Below are positions 54,169 to 64,000 of a stretch of 64,000 nucleotides of DNA, piece by piece; positions within the stretch are counted from its first letter, which is position 1; every line of letters starts with the position of its first letter. The translations under genes and the position numbers were made by a program. The DNA comes from Budorcas taxicolor. Lineage: Eukaryota; Chordata; Mammalia; Artiodactyla; Bovidae. A model generated the notes under the pieces. It saw nothing but the letters and a program-made list of their open reading frames with translations, ran no database searches and was not told the DNA's origin. The DNA is taken from assembly GCF_023091745.1 (NCBI RefSeq), contig NC_068910.1, positions 131,953,170 to 132,017,169 on the forward strand, read 5' to 3'.

Positions 54169-56339
54169 CTGCTGGACTATCAAAGTGACAGGGCCAGGGC
54201 AGAAGCCCGAGGTGAAGCTCCCTGAGGAACTGCCCGTTTAAATTACATCTGATGCGTGTGGCTCCACATTAAATAATCTCTCTACAGAGTTCTCCTTCTC
54301 TATCTAGGTGCCTGGGCTTTAGAAGGGATGGAATGCACGTGGTTTTGAGAGGAATCTGAGCCCAGGAGTTTAACAGACAGCAGGGTCCCCTAGCTGCCTA
54401 GCTGTGTGTATCTTCTGCTGGAGTGCTCCCGAGAACCCACCCTGATCAGGAGACCACTTCTGTGATATTCGAGGGACCTAGAGAAAAGGACAAATGTCAG
54501 GAGGCCAGAGATTGCACTGCTGCCTCAGAGTTCCCAAGCAAATACTAAATAAAACATGAGTTCTGGAAATCACAGTGTTATAGGTGCCAATCCCAGACCA
54601 TATAGGGAGTGGCTAAGAAACAGACCATTTTGGAGACCTAGGAACACTAGTTGGGATCTATCAACATAGAAGACCATGGATTCTACTCAGGATTGTCATA
54701 TAAGCTTGGTTTGTTTCTTGGTATAGGATTGCCAGGTTGATGGATTAGTATGTCTTTCTTTTATCAAAGGTGAGTTGCTATTTTCCCAAGTGCAACTGGG
54801 AGAACTGGGCAGGGTGGGGCCACCCCGAGGGGAACACCTCCCCTTGGTGCTATGTGACTGTGAGTCTGGCCTGGTTCTGTCTAGAGGGTGCTACTTGTTT
54901 TTTAATCAGCAGTTTTGTTGAAATTATAAAAAAAAAAAAAGGCAGACTTTCAAATCTACGAGGGTTAGAATTAGAGTAAGGAAAGCTAGTTAAAATACTG
55001 AGCAACTGCATGAAGATTTTAAAAGATCCCCACAGACTGAAATACTGGAAGTCAAATTGTAAAGCTGAATTTATCTTTATGATTTTCTGCTAATTAAAAA
55101 GGGAGTGCATATATGCTTTATAAAGGGATAACAGAGGAAAGTACAGAGAAGATTAACCTTGATCCTGGTACAGATTCCCAAGAAGAGCCGTGGTCCCTCT
55201 TTGTCGTGTTATTTCTGTACAGAGGAAGTGCTCAATGTTAGTTTCCGTCAGAGTCCCACTTGCCTGGAACCTTCATCAAGTCCCTGTAGAACTGCACTCC
55301 TGGGTTCTTGGCAGGAGAGGCGCCTGGGATTATCAAACACCTCCATGGACCCCCTGCTTCTTTACCCTCTTTTCCAGCTTTCCTGCCATGCAATTCCCAT
55401 CCCAGCCTTTTCCTCCATCTCCCTCCCAGCTGGAGTCCTGGAGAAATCCCACACAGATCTTTCTGCAGCTTCTACTCCCGATGCCTGAGTTGTCGTTGAA
55501 CAAATAAACTCAGCCTGGCCACAACGAGGGAACAGTCACAACAAGGGGACAGGGGGTACTGAGATTCACAAGCAGGTGTGCCCCCAGAGCTCACTGTCCA
55601 GGTCCTGGGCCACCTCCAAGGAACAGTGTGTTGCGAGCAGTGGGTTCCTAGAGGGGTCGTGCCCCATGCCGGGCAAGGACAGAGCCCAGTCCCTTCTGCG
55701 GTCCATATGGCCCTTGACACAGGGCTCTGAGTGGTTGGGGGGAGGTCACAGCCCCAGGCCCAGTGCCCTGGTCTGCAGAGCAGTAAATAGTATCTGAAGA
55801 GGGCGAGGTAGCAGGACCCCCGCAGCCAGCGCTCCGTGGTGCCTTGTGTTTCTTCCTGCTGCATTCTGAATGAGAAAAGTCACTGCCCGTTGTCACTCAT
55901 CTCTCTCCAACGTTTGCTTTGCCGCTGTGATGTCTACCAGCTCCCTCTCTGTGTGCCTGCAGGACATGCTGCTGTAATACCCCCCACCCCCCACAGTGAC
56001 TGTCACTCACATGGGGAGATAGAAGGAACAAAGTGGGGCTCCAAGGAGGGGGCCTGAGGAGCAGCCTGTCTCTCCCATGGGTGTCCTGCGGCCTAAGGAG
56101 AAGCTGCTGGGGAATCAGAGCACCCTTGCCGCTCCTTCCCCAGGGCAGTGGCAGCCTGCCCACAGCTCTGCCCCATTTCTTGGCAGCAGGCCGCCGAGGA
56201 TGAGAGGTTTTCTTTGCCATTACTCCCAATAGCAGGTGTGTGCCAGAGATTGTGGGCCCGGCCTGCCTTCAGGAGCTGGGCTGCCTGTCTGGATTCAGCA
56301 TCAGACCCCTGTCAGACTCCAGAATTTCTGCTTCTTTCT

Positions 56340-56620
56340 TCATTTATGTCTACTCCAAGTAATATGTGATCCCTGGGACAGTACAGAGAAATATAAACAA
56401 GGAAAAAAACTACGTATAATCCCATTATTCAGAAGCAGCCACTTTGTTCTTTTTTGTCATCATTCTTTCTAGTTGCTTTTTCTTTTTTCTTTTTCCCTTG
56501 TTTTCAACTTAAAAAAAAATTAACATACAGTTAAATTGACTTTTTTTCCTAATATATGTAGATTTGTGTAACCATCTTGCTATAAAACTCCTTTGTGCGA
56601 TCACTCTTATTTTTTAAGGG
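56340..56620 (-). mobile_element. old L1 fragment, antisense
   Basis: CAGAGAAATATAAACAAGG and ATCCCATTATTCAGAAGCAG, then CTTAAAAAAAAATTAACATA, ACAGTTAAATTGACTTTTTT: reverse-strand L1-like, probably two adjoining pieces. Confidence 0.45.
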
Positions 56621-56819
56621 CACAAATAATTTAAGAACAATGTTAACATTCTTGTTATTGGGGGCACAGAGTTCAAGGGATACATAGAATATAGTGTAAG
56701 CAGTGACAGTCCCCTCCCCACCGGGCCCCCCTTCTCAGGGTTGACCAGTGCTGACTGTTGGCTGTCCTTTTTCCTCCTGTGCTTCTCCCTGAACAGCAGG
56801 GATTGTTTCTTACCCATTT

Positions 56820-57010
56820 TCCTGTGATTTGCATTTTTTTCACTTATCAGTATATAGGTCTTGAATATATTTTTGTGTAAATGTAAGATGTTAGCATATA
56901 AATCTACCACAATCTTTTAAACTAATAAATAGTATTTTATAATTTACATATGCTATGGACTTTAAACCATCCCATCATAGACATCTATCTCCAGGATTTG
57001 TCCAGACAAT
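56820..57010 (-). mobile_element. old L1 fragment, antisense
   Basis: AGTATATAGGTCTTGAATAT, AACTAATAAATAGTATTTTA and TTTAAACCATCCCATCATAG. Confidence 0.4.
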
Positions 57011-57529
57011 GCAGTAAACCTTTATCAACAAATGTATTAGGGAACACGTCTAAATGTGGAGATGTGTTAGACTCCGGGAAGGGAGGGTACTAGGCCCTGT
57101 GGTAAGTGTGCTTGAGCCCTGATGGATGCCACCTACTTCTCTCCAGGAAGGGCTCACCACACCCGGTGAGCAGTGCGTGACAGAGCCTGCATCCCCGCCA
57201 GCCCTGAATACTGTCAGCCATTTACATTCCTGCTAGATGGGGCAAGGGGACAACCTGTCCGCAGCTCCCAGGCCTCCAGGGAAGTGAGCATCCCTTCATG
57301 CGGCAATCAGCCTTTCGTATTTCTTCTGTGAACCAACTGTTCATTCCCTTTGCCCGCTGTTCTGTGGGTTGTCTTTTTCTTCTTGACCTAGAGCTCCATA
57401 CTTAGGGTTATTCATTTTTATCTGTTTTCTGTGTTCCAGATGTTCCCTGTTGGTCTGTTGCTTACTTTTGTCTATGCTGCCTTTTCATTGTACAACAGCA
57501 TTACATTTTTATAGTCACATACAAGCTAG

Positions 57530-57765
57530 AATGTTTATTGAGCACTTGGTGTGGATCAAGCATTGCTCTAAGCACTTGCCATATATGAACTCATTTAATC
57601 TTCACAACAAGTCCTGTAAAGTGGGTATCATGATTACCTCCATTTTACAGCTTAGGAAAGGGAGGCACCAAAAGGTTGAGAAGTTTGCCAGAGGTCACAT
57701 TAGCCAAAAAGGTAGGGCCAGGGAAAAACCCAGGTCCTAGGGGCCACAGCCTGCAAGGACCAAGC
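57530..57765 (-). mobile_element. MIR SINE, near full length, antisense
   Basis: TTTATTGAGCACTTGGTGTG, GCTCTAAGCACTTGCCATAT, CTCATTTAATCTTCACAACA, CCTCCATTTTACAGCTTAGG: one of the best-preserved MIR copies here. Confidence 0.88.
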
Positions 57766-57837
57766 CCTCTGAGAACCTGCCTTTTCCCTCTTGACCTCTG
57801 GGATATCCATCCCCGGGATATAAAAATAGTGTCCTAA

Positions 57838-58048
57838 GACTTCTGGGTGGTGCTGATGGTAAAGAATCCAGCTGCCAGTGCAGGAGACAAAAGATGCGGG
57901 TTCGATCCCTGTGTTGGGAAGATCCCCTGGAGGAGGGCATGGCAACCCACTCCAGTATTCCCTGGAGAATCCCATGGACAGAGGAGCCTGGCAGGCTACA
58001 GTCCATAGTGTCTCAAAGATTCAGACAAGACTGAAGCAACTTAGCATG
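57838..58048 (+). mobile_element. Bov-tA SINE
   Basis: TTCTGGGTGGTGCTGATGGT (head), B box GGTTCGATCC intact near 57899, and a body ending AGACTGAAGCAACTTAGCAT. Confidence 0.94.
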
Positions 58049-58139
58049 CATCTATTTTGTGATATTTTTTTTTTTCTCATTTTGTTTTTTTAATTCATCT
58101 GGATTTTTCATTTGTTTTGCCGGGGGGAGGAAGGGATTT

Positions 58140-58460
58140 CATTTTAAGTTCTTTTTTCCATGCTTTTTCATTTATATTTTTCTTAACATAAGATAATACT
58201 AGATAATGTTATTAAAAATGCTTATTTGTTCATGCTTTTGTGGTCACATAATATTCCATTATATAATAGCACCATAAATTACCTAACCAGCCCCATAATA
58301 TTGGAGGTTTGAGTTGTTTACTGTATTTCCCCTTATAAATCATGCTGCAGAGGGCAATTTTCATGTATAAATATTTGTCCACATGTCAGATTATTTCCTT
58401 AGGATAGAAGCCTGGAAGAAAAAATTTTAGAGCTTGTTATTTACATTTTGTAATAATGTA
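58140..58460 (-). mobile_element. ancient L1 fragment, antisense
   Basis: CATAATATTCCATTATATAA, AATATTGGAGGTTTGAGTTG and ATTATTTCCTTAGGATAGAA are clear reverse-strand L1 landmarks. Directly follows the Bov-tA. Confidence 0.65.
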
Positions 58461-58611
58461 AAGAAAGGGCAAAAAAACCCCCCATGCTTTCTCTTTAAAC
58501 GAGAAAGATGAGCCATTCATCAGGATGTGTCTGCCCCAGAGTGTCTGCGTGTCTACAGTTAGCTTTGGTGCAGGTACAGCTGGAAGCCTGGAAAGAGCCC
58601 TGAGGTCTCTC

Positions 58612-58647
58612 TGGGGTGGGCGGGGGGTGGGGGGGTGGTGCGGGGCT
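58612..58647 (+). repeat. G-rich tract (G-quadruplex potential)
   Basis: GGGGTGGGCGGGGGGTGGGG, then GGGTGGTGCGGGG: at least four G-runs of three or more within 36 bp. Confidence 0.75.
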
Positions 58648-59859
58648 GTAACAATGTTAAAGCATTAGTGTTTCTGCTAGCATCTTTAGGAGCCCCACCT
58701 CCCTGGCTTGTCCAAGCCAAGGTCCAGGCAAGGCAGCAGGAATGTGGGTAGGAAAATCCAGGTTCCTATCGAGTGCCAGGTACTAGGGAGCTTTCTAGAA
58801 TAATCTGGTCCCCTGGAAGATTCTGGTTACAAGAGCCAGGAAAGTCTCCATTGCTGGTCTGTAATAAAATCCTAGATGTAACTGAAGTTAATGAAATCCA
58901 GAGGAATGTGAAGGCCTAAGGTTGACAGGAGGCCAGCATTCCTACAGCCAGAAAAGAGTGTGGTCGCGGAGCTGTTGGGCAGCCTCTTTGCCAGGTTGTG
59001 AAAATCAGTGTAAGTGTACTTACACAGCTGATAAAAACCCAACAAGGAAGTTTGGCAGTAAAACTTAATAGCCCATCAAATCGCAGTCAGGACAGTAAAA
59101 TGCAGCGGGCCGGAGTTCTCACTGTCCTATCCACATAGCCGTCCTGGAGGCTGGGGTCCAGGCAGTCACCACTCACACCCTCAGCTCCCCAGGGCAGGCG
59201 CTGCCAGCGAGGGAGACCTTTGCTCAACCAGACAGCTCTCCTCCCAGGGACCTGGCTGGTTTCCTCAACCCAAACTGTTTACAGAAGGTTATTGCTTAGC
59301 CTTTGTATCTTGTTCAGGAAGCAGAGGGAATAGCGGCTAGTAGTGAAAACCAGTAATGCTATCAGGAGAACTCTTGGAAATGAATGGGAAACTTCAGGAC
59401 AACATCTAGAGAGATTGAAGATTTCCAAAGATGTTTTCCAGACCTAGTAAGGAGCACGGAAGTGTATAAATTTGGGGGGCGGGGGGTGAGGCTGTGCACA
59501 TTGTAAATGACATAGCTGCTGGTTTTACTAAATAGAGGTTTAGTCAACCTAGTAACTGGTGTGGCTTTTGCCCCCAAAAGAAAGCGGATGCTCTCCTGAC
59601 CATCCCCTCCTCAGCCAGGCATGAATGATTCAGTTCAACCTTGTATGCACTGCTCTAAACCTGAACAACACAGCCATTCATTCACAAAGTGTGTGTGGGA
59701 TGCCATCTTCAGTACCAGAGATGTGGTGGGGAGTGAGACTAAGTGAGATCAGTCTGTACAGAGCTTCATCCCAGTTGGGGGATTGGAGGATTCAAGTAAG
59801 CAGATTACTCCAGCTATTTGGAGAACAGTCGAGAAAATAAACAGGCTGTTGGAAGTGAA

Positions 59860-60250
59860 TGTGATGGGTTGAGGCTCCCTGGGGTTAAGTGGTCAGGGAA
59901 TTTCTCTGTAGAAGTGAAATGTGAGCTAAAGCCTGCATGATGTGAAGCGGTCAGCCATACGAAGACCTGGGGGAAGATCGTGTTCCAGGCAATAGCTCGT
60001 TAAGAGCTGTGAGGGTAGAAATGAGCTTGCTGAGATAGGAAAACAGAAAGAGGTCACATGGTTGCAGTGTAGAGGACAGAGGGACACTCCCTGAGTTGAG
60101 GTTGGAGGCAGGAAGGTCTGATTATGTGGAGTTTGTGGCTGTGGGAGGGAGTTTGGATTTCAATCTACTTGTGATGGAAGCCATTGGAAAGTTTTGACCA
60201 AGGGAATTTGATAAGATTTATGATTTGAAAAGATGCCCTGGTCACCCCCT
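59860..60250 (+). mobile_element. old interspersed repeat, family uncertain
   Basis: CAGCCATACGAAGACCTGGG, GTGTTCCAGGCAATAGCTCG, GGAGTTTGGATTTCAATCTA and GGAAGCCATTGGAAAGTTTT occur in the order of a widespread ancient mammalian repeat. I do not assert the family. Confidence 0.5.
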
Positions 60251-62539
60251 AAATATCAGGAGACAGCAATCTAACGGTCACAGGGCATTGCAAAATGAAC
60301 TACCACAGGAGTATATGAATAAGCCGTCTTTTAAGAGTAGAAGAGAAATAGGTGGTCTAGTGGAGCTGGAGTGAACTGGAGGGTCAAAGGCTGGGCCAGA
60401 GCTGGGGTGGACTCTTGGTCTGCAGAGGCCTTGTCCATCAGGGCTGAGGCTCTGATGGAGTGAGCTGGGGGCTGTGGACAGAACTTCGGGAAAAAGACTG
60501 GCTTGCGTGGTCGCAGTGTGCTCCAGCCAGAAGCCTTCTAATCCTACTTTGTAATCCCATCTTGTTTGTCTGTGGCCCCGGGAACCCACCCCCAGTTTAT
60601 CGCTTCATCTCCCAGAGCTGTCATTTCTGATGATAGGATCTCTATCCTGTGTCTCGTGAGGCTGCGGAGACAGTGTGTGGAGGGCCAGTGCAGACAGAGT
60701 GAGCCCTTTTATTACTTGGTAGAGTCCTACAGACGGGGCTGGAGGTTCAGGAGAGCCGTGTGTGCACGCCACAGAGTCTGTCACCTCCGCGTGTCCTCCA
60801 GCCACCACCCCCCGCCTCCCCCCCATGTCTAGAGCAGGCCTCACGGGTCGATCACAGCTCCTCTTCCCTGTGAGCTAGTTTTCCATCTCAGGAGTCCACC
60901 TCCAGCCTGCCGCTGATAGAGGCTGGCAGGCGATGTGGAGTCCGTGTGCTTCCCCAGGGAGCAGTAGCATCAAAGGACTGAGTCTGTCAAAAGTATGAGG
61001 GTGAACTCGCTGATCTTCAGGGGTCCTGCCTCATTGACTGGTACATTTTGGAAAGAAAAAATGGTTTTCTGGGAGTGACTTTGTCTTTTTTGTCTTCTCT
61101 GCTCTCACTCTCACATAGTTCCACTGCCCACCTTGAGCATGGGCCCTGCTAGCACTTGCCTGACATCACATTCTTATCCTGGTGGAGGAGGGGGTGGTCA
61201 GGGGAGCATCCCCTTCCTGCCCCTCCTGCCTGCCGTGGAGGCCTCTTGGAGCCGGAAGCCCCAGTCTCCTGAGGCTTGCCCAGGCCTCGTTCCTTCTGCT
61301 TTTCTGGGTAAAGGCAGAGAGAATTCTTGGGTGTCAGACCCCACAGCAGGGGGAGAGCCTGTGAGCTTCTTTTTCTCGATGTCTCTTCATGCAAGGTGAG
61401 CCCCCTCCACCCCAGGGGAAGTCAGCTTGGGAGTTGCAGGTAGTGGTGGGGAGGGGGTGGTCACCTCGGGGCAGGGTGCAGGGAATTCTCAGCCTGGAGG
61501 CAGGCCTGTGGATTTCTCTAAGAGTTGTAGACCCTCCTGACTGTAAACCCCAGAGAGAGATTTATTCCTTTTATTTTAGTCAGATCAAAAAAAATTTTTT
61601 TTTAAGTCAATATAATTCATGTTAAGTCAGTAGAATCCTCCTTAGAATATCTGATTTACACTAGACATGGGGATCCACATGGAAGGGAACCTCAGTCTAA
61701 CACCTATGTAGACAGCTCCTTTGTTCTACCCCTACCACTACGGGAAAATGACTGCCTCAGAGTCAGCCCTTCCCTGTCTTGGCCTCTTGTAAGACCAGGG
61801 GTCTGTGAACCAGTCAGGACATTCAGAGCCCTCTGAAGTTATTCATAAATATAGACTATATGTGCATCAATATGGGAGAGGTGAAAGAGAAGTTTTCATT
61901 AAATTCTCAAGAATGTTAGTGACCCCAAAAAGCCCAGAGTCCACCCAGACCAGAGGAGGATGCTCTCTGTTTGGCTGTTGGCGGCTGCTGCCTGCAGGGA
62001 GAGGCCCATGGGGGGAGTCCCAAGCTGGACTGTGGGCTGCATGCTTTAAACAGAAATAATGCTGTGCTCTACATGCTTCAGGAACATCCTGTTAAATGGG
62101 CTTTTGTGGTCCTTCTTGAGGCTCTACATAGAATCTGTGTAGAAGATTGTTTCTGTGGGGAAATCACATTTTCAGTTCCAAACAAAGTTTACCAAAACAA
62201 AACAAAACATACTTTTGTTGCTCAATTGTTTATAAAGTACACATGGGTTCTGATCATACTAAATGTTCAGCTCTGGAGAATAATGTTCTTATATTTTAAT
62301 ATTGTGATGACTTTGATACCTCTATGGTTCACTGGGGTCCCAAGTGGACTCTAGTCAGACCATGAACCCACAGGTGTCCCTCTTCCTCGGGCTCGTTTGA
62401 GAAGCACCAACATGTTAGTGCAGCTGAGAATTGTGGCCACTCCCCGGGCTGGATCCCATCAGTGAATTTCGTCCATCGAGTCATCTCATGGCTTCCCCAG
62501 AGCGCACTCTCCAGAGGAGGGTTTGACAACACTGGCCAG

Positions 62540-63108
62540 CATTTTCTGTTATATGTGTGTGTATGTATTTGTATTTGGGGGGTTGCAGCTAGGGTAGACA
62601 CTGTGGGGCCCCTGTATTTTCTGTTACATGTGTGTGTGTGTGCATTTGTATTTGGGGGGTTGCAGCTAGGGTAGACACTGTAGGGCCCCTGTATTTTCTG
62701 TTATATATATATATATGTGTGTGTGTGTATTTGTATTTGGGGGGTTGCAGCTAGGGTAGACACTGTAGGGCCCCTGTATTTTCTGTTATATATATATATG
62801 TGTGTGTGTGTATTTGTATTTGGGGGGTTGCAGCTAGGGTAGACACTGTAGGGCCCCTGTACTTTCTGTTATATATATGTGTGTGTGTGTGTATTTGTAT
62901 TTGGGGAGTTGCAGTTAGGGTAGACACTGTGGGGCCGCTGTATTTTCTGTTATGTGTGTGTGTGTGTGTGTGTATTTGTATTTGGGGGGTTGCAGCTAGG
63001 GTAGACACTGTAGGGCCCCTGTATTTTCTGTTACATGTGTGTGTGTGTGCATTTGTATTGGGGGGGTTGCAGCTAGGGTAGACACTGTAGGGCCCCTGTA
63101 TTTTCTGT

Positions 63109-63165
<57 letters not shown>

Positions 63166-63690
63166 ATTTGTATTTGGGGAGTTGCAGCTAGGGTAGACAC
63201 TGTAGGGCCCCTGCATTTTCTGATATATATATGTGTGTGTGTATTTGTATTTGGGGGGTTGCAGCTAGGGTAGACACTGTGGGGCCCCTGTATTTTCTGT
63301 TATATATGTGTGTGTGTGCATTTGTATTTGGGGGGTTGCAGCTAGGGTAGACACTGTGGGGCCCCTGTATTTTCTGTTATATATATATGCGTGTGTATTT
63401 GTATTTGGGGGGTTGCAGCTAGGGTAGACACTGGGGCCCCCGTATTTTCCATTATATATATGTGTGTGTGTGTGTGTGCATTTGTATTTGGGGAGTTGCA
63501 GCTAGGGTAGACACTGTAGGGCCCCTGCATTTTCTGCTATATATATGTGTGTGTGTGTATTTGTATTTGGGGGGTTGCAGCTAGGGTAGACACTGTGGGG
63601 CCCCTGTATTTTCCATTATATATATATGTGTGTGTGTGCATTTGTATTTGGGGAGTTGCAGCTAGGGTAGACACTGTGGGGCCTCCGTCA
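62540..63690 (+). repeat. composite 77-85-bp minisatellite, 14 copies
   Basis: TTGCAG(C/T)TAGGGTAGACACTG starts at 62583, 62660, 62745, 62828, 62909, 62990, 63067, 63182, 63259, 63336, 63413, 63496, 63575 and 63656. Spacings are 77, 85, 83, 81, 81, 77, 115, 77, 77, 77, 83, 79 and 81. Each unit holds a constant part (TATTTGTATTTGGGGGGTTG and the start motif, then GGGCCCCTGTATTTTCTGTT) and a variable (TA)n(TG)n core; the 115-bp unit has a long TG run at 63121-63163. Confidence 0.98.
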
Positions 63691-63950
63691 CTGGGAGGAA
63701 CAAAGTGTGCATAGACTGAGGAAGCTGAAACAGAAATCGAACCTGTGTCTCAAGGTCACGTGGAGCTGAGCTCTGCAGGAATGACCTTGAAGGAAAGAGG
63801 AACTTTTGTCCTAGCCAGAGTGCTCAGATGGAGGCAGGAAAGAAAGCTGTGTACGTGGCCCAGTGGCTTCTGGGGAGGAGGGGTGGGTGTGAGAGGGCTC
63901 CTCTGACAATACTGGTGTGTGTCTTCTTCCTTTCTTTTTTTGTCCCAGTT

Positions 63951-64000
63951 CTTTCTCTCTGTTTAAATTAAAGTGTAGTTGATTTACAGTGTTATATTAG
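63951..64000 (-). mobile_element. start of L1 3' end, antisense, cut by window end
   Basis: TTTAAATTAAAGTGTAGTTG, then ATTTACAGTGTTATATTAG resembles the beginning of reverse-strand artiodactyl L1 3' sequence. Only about 50 bp is visible. Confidence 0.5.

Larger units (their letters stand above)
51580..64000 (+). other. PDIA5: PDIA5 intron 11 (5' part, at least 12.4 kb)
   Basis: No exon encoding the expected WCGHCKKMKPEF was found by eye. Repeats: MIRs, Bov-tA x 2, a BovB-related SINE/LINE piece, GT repeat, old L1s, G-rich tract and the 77-85-bp minisatellite. Stretches 54240-56330, 58460-59660 and 60260-62530 show no gene or clear repeat. Confidence 0.88.

Noticed and set aside
62462..63530. 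Repetitive small proteins (CICIWGVAARVDTVG-type units)
   Set aside because: Translations of the minisatellite unit; units vary in frame and no gene context exists.
51580..64000. PDIA5 exon 12 (WCGHCKKMKPEF)
   Set aside because: Searched by eye for AG followed by GG-TGY-GGN-CAY-TGY; no convincing match, so it is placed beyond the window.

Overview
The window is mammalian nuclear DNA from a ruminant, probably a bovid. The evidence is the ruminant-specific repeats: dimeric BOV-A2 SINEs with (AGC)n tails, tRNA-derived Bov-tA SINEs and BovB (RTE-type) LINE pieces, on a background of older mammalian MIR, L1 and MER5-type repeats. There are no bacterial genes, operons or CRISPR arrays. The species within Bovidae cannot be fixed from the sequence alone.

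I can support one gene: PDIA5 (protein disulfide isomerase A5, also called PDIR), on the + strand and running through the whole window. Ten consecutive coding exons are present at 11445-11571, 14691-14778, 24132-24215, 24699-24744, 28101-28193, 31892-31952, 37544-37611, 44908-44999, 45087-45158 and 51443-51579. They total 868 coding bases. All are bounded by AG/GT, all splice in frame, and none contains a stop. They correspond to exons 2-11, roughly residues 15-304 if exon 1 encodes 14 residues as I recall for human. Exon 1 with the start codon and promoter lies before base 1, and exon 12 onward (CGHC and CPHC active sites, ER-retention tail) lies beyond base 64000.

Layout: 1-11444 is intron 1. 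11445-28193 holds the exons of the N-terminal non-catalytic thioredoxin-like domain. 31892-45158 holds the first catalytic thioredoxin domain, whose redox motif here reads CSVC. 45159-51442 is intron 10. 51443-51579 starts the second catalytic domain. 51580-64000 is intron 11. Introns make up over 98 % of the window. They carry about 15 ruminant SINE insertions (several with visible target-site duplications), two LINE 3' ends of ruminant type, older L1 and MIR copies, and two large minisatellites: about 56 bp x 11 at 28728-29570 and about 77-85 bp x 14 at 62540-63690.

I found no undescribed biological system. The most notable observations are: (i) the intron phase that splits the Trp codon before the CxxC motif is the same in two successive thioredoxin domains; (ii) a SINE ends about 43 bp from the exon 5 splice acceptor; (iii) a Bov-tA is inserted inside a 56-bp minisatellite, with arithmetic that fits one clean insertion; (iv) a composite minisatellite at the right end whose spacings all differ by even numbers; and (v) a 76-bp tandem duplication with a single mismatch.
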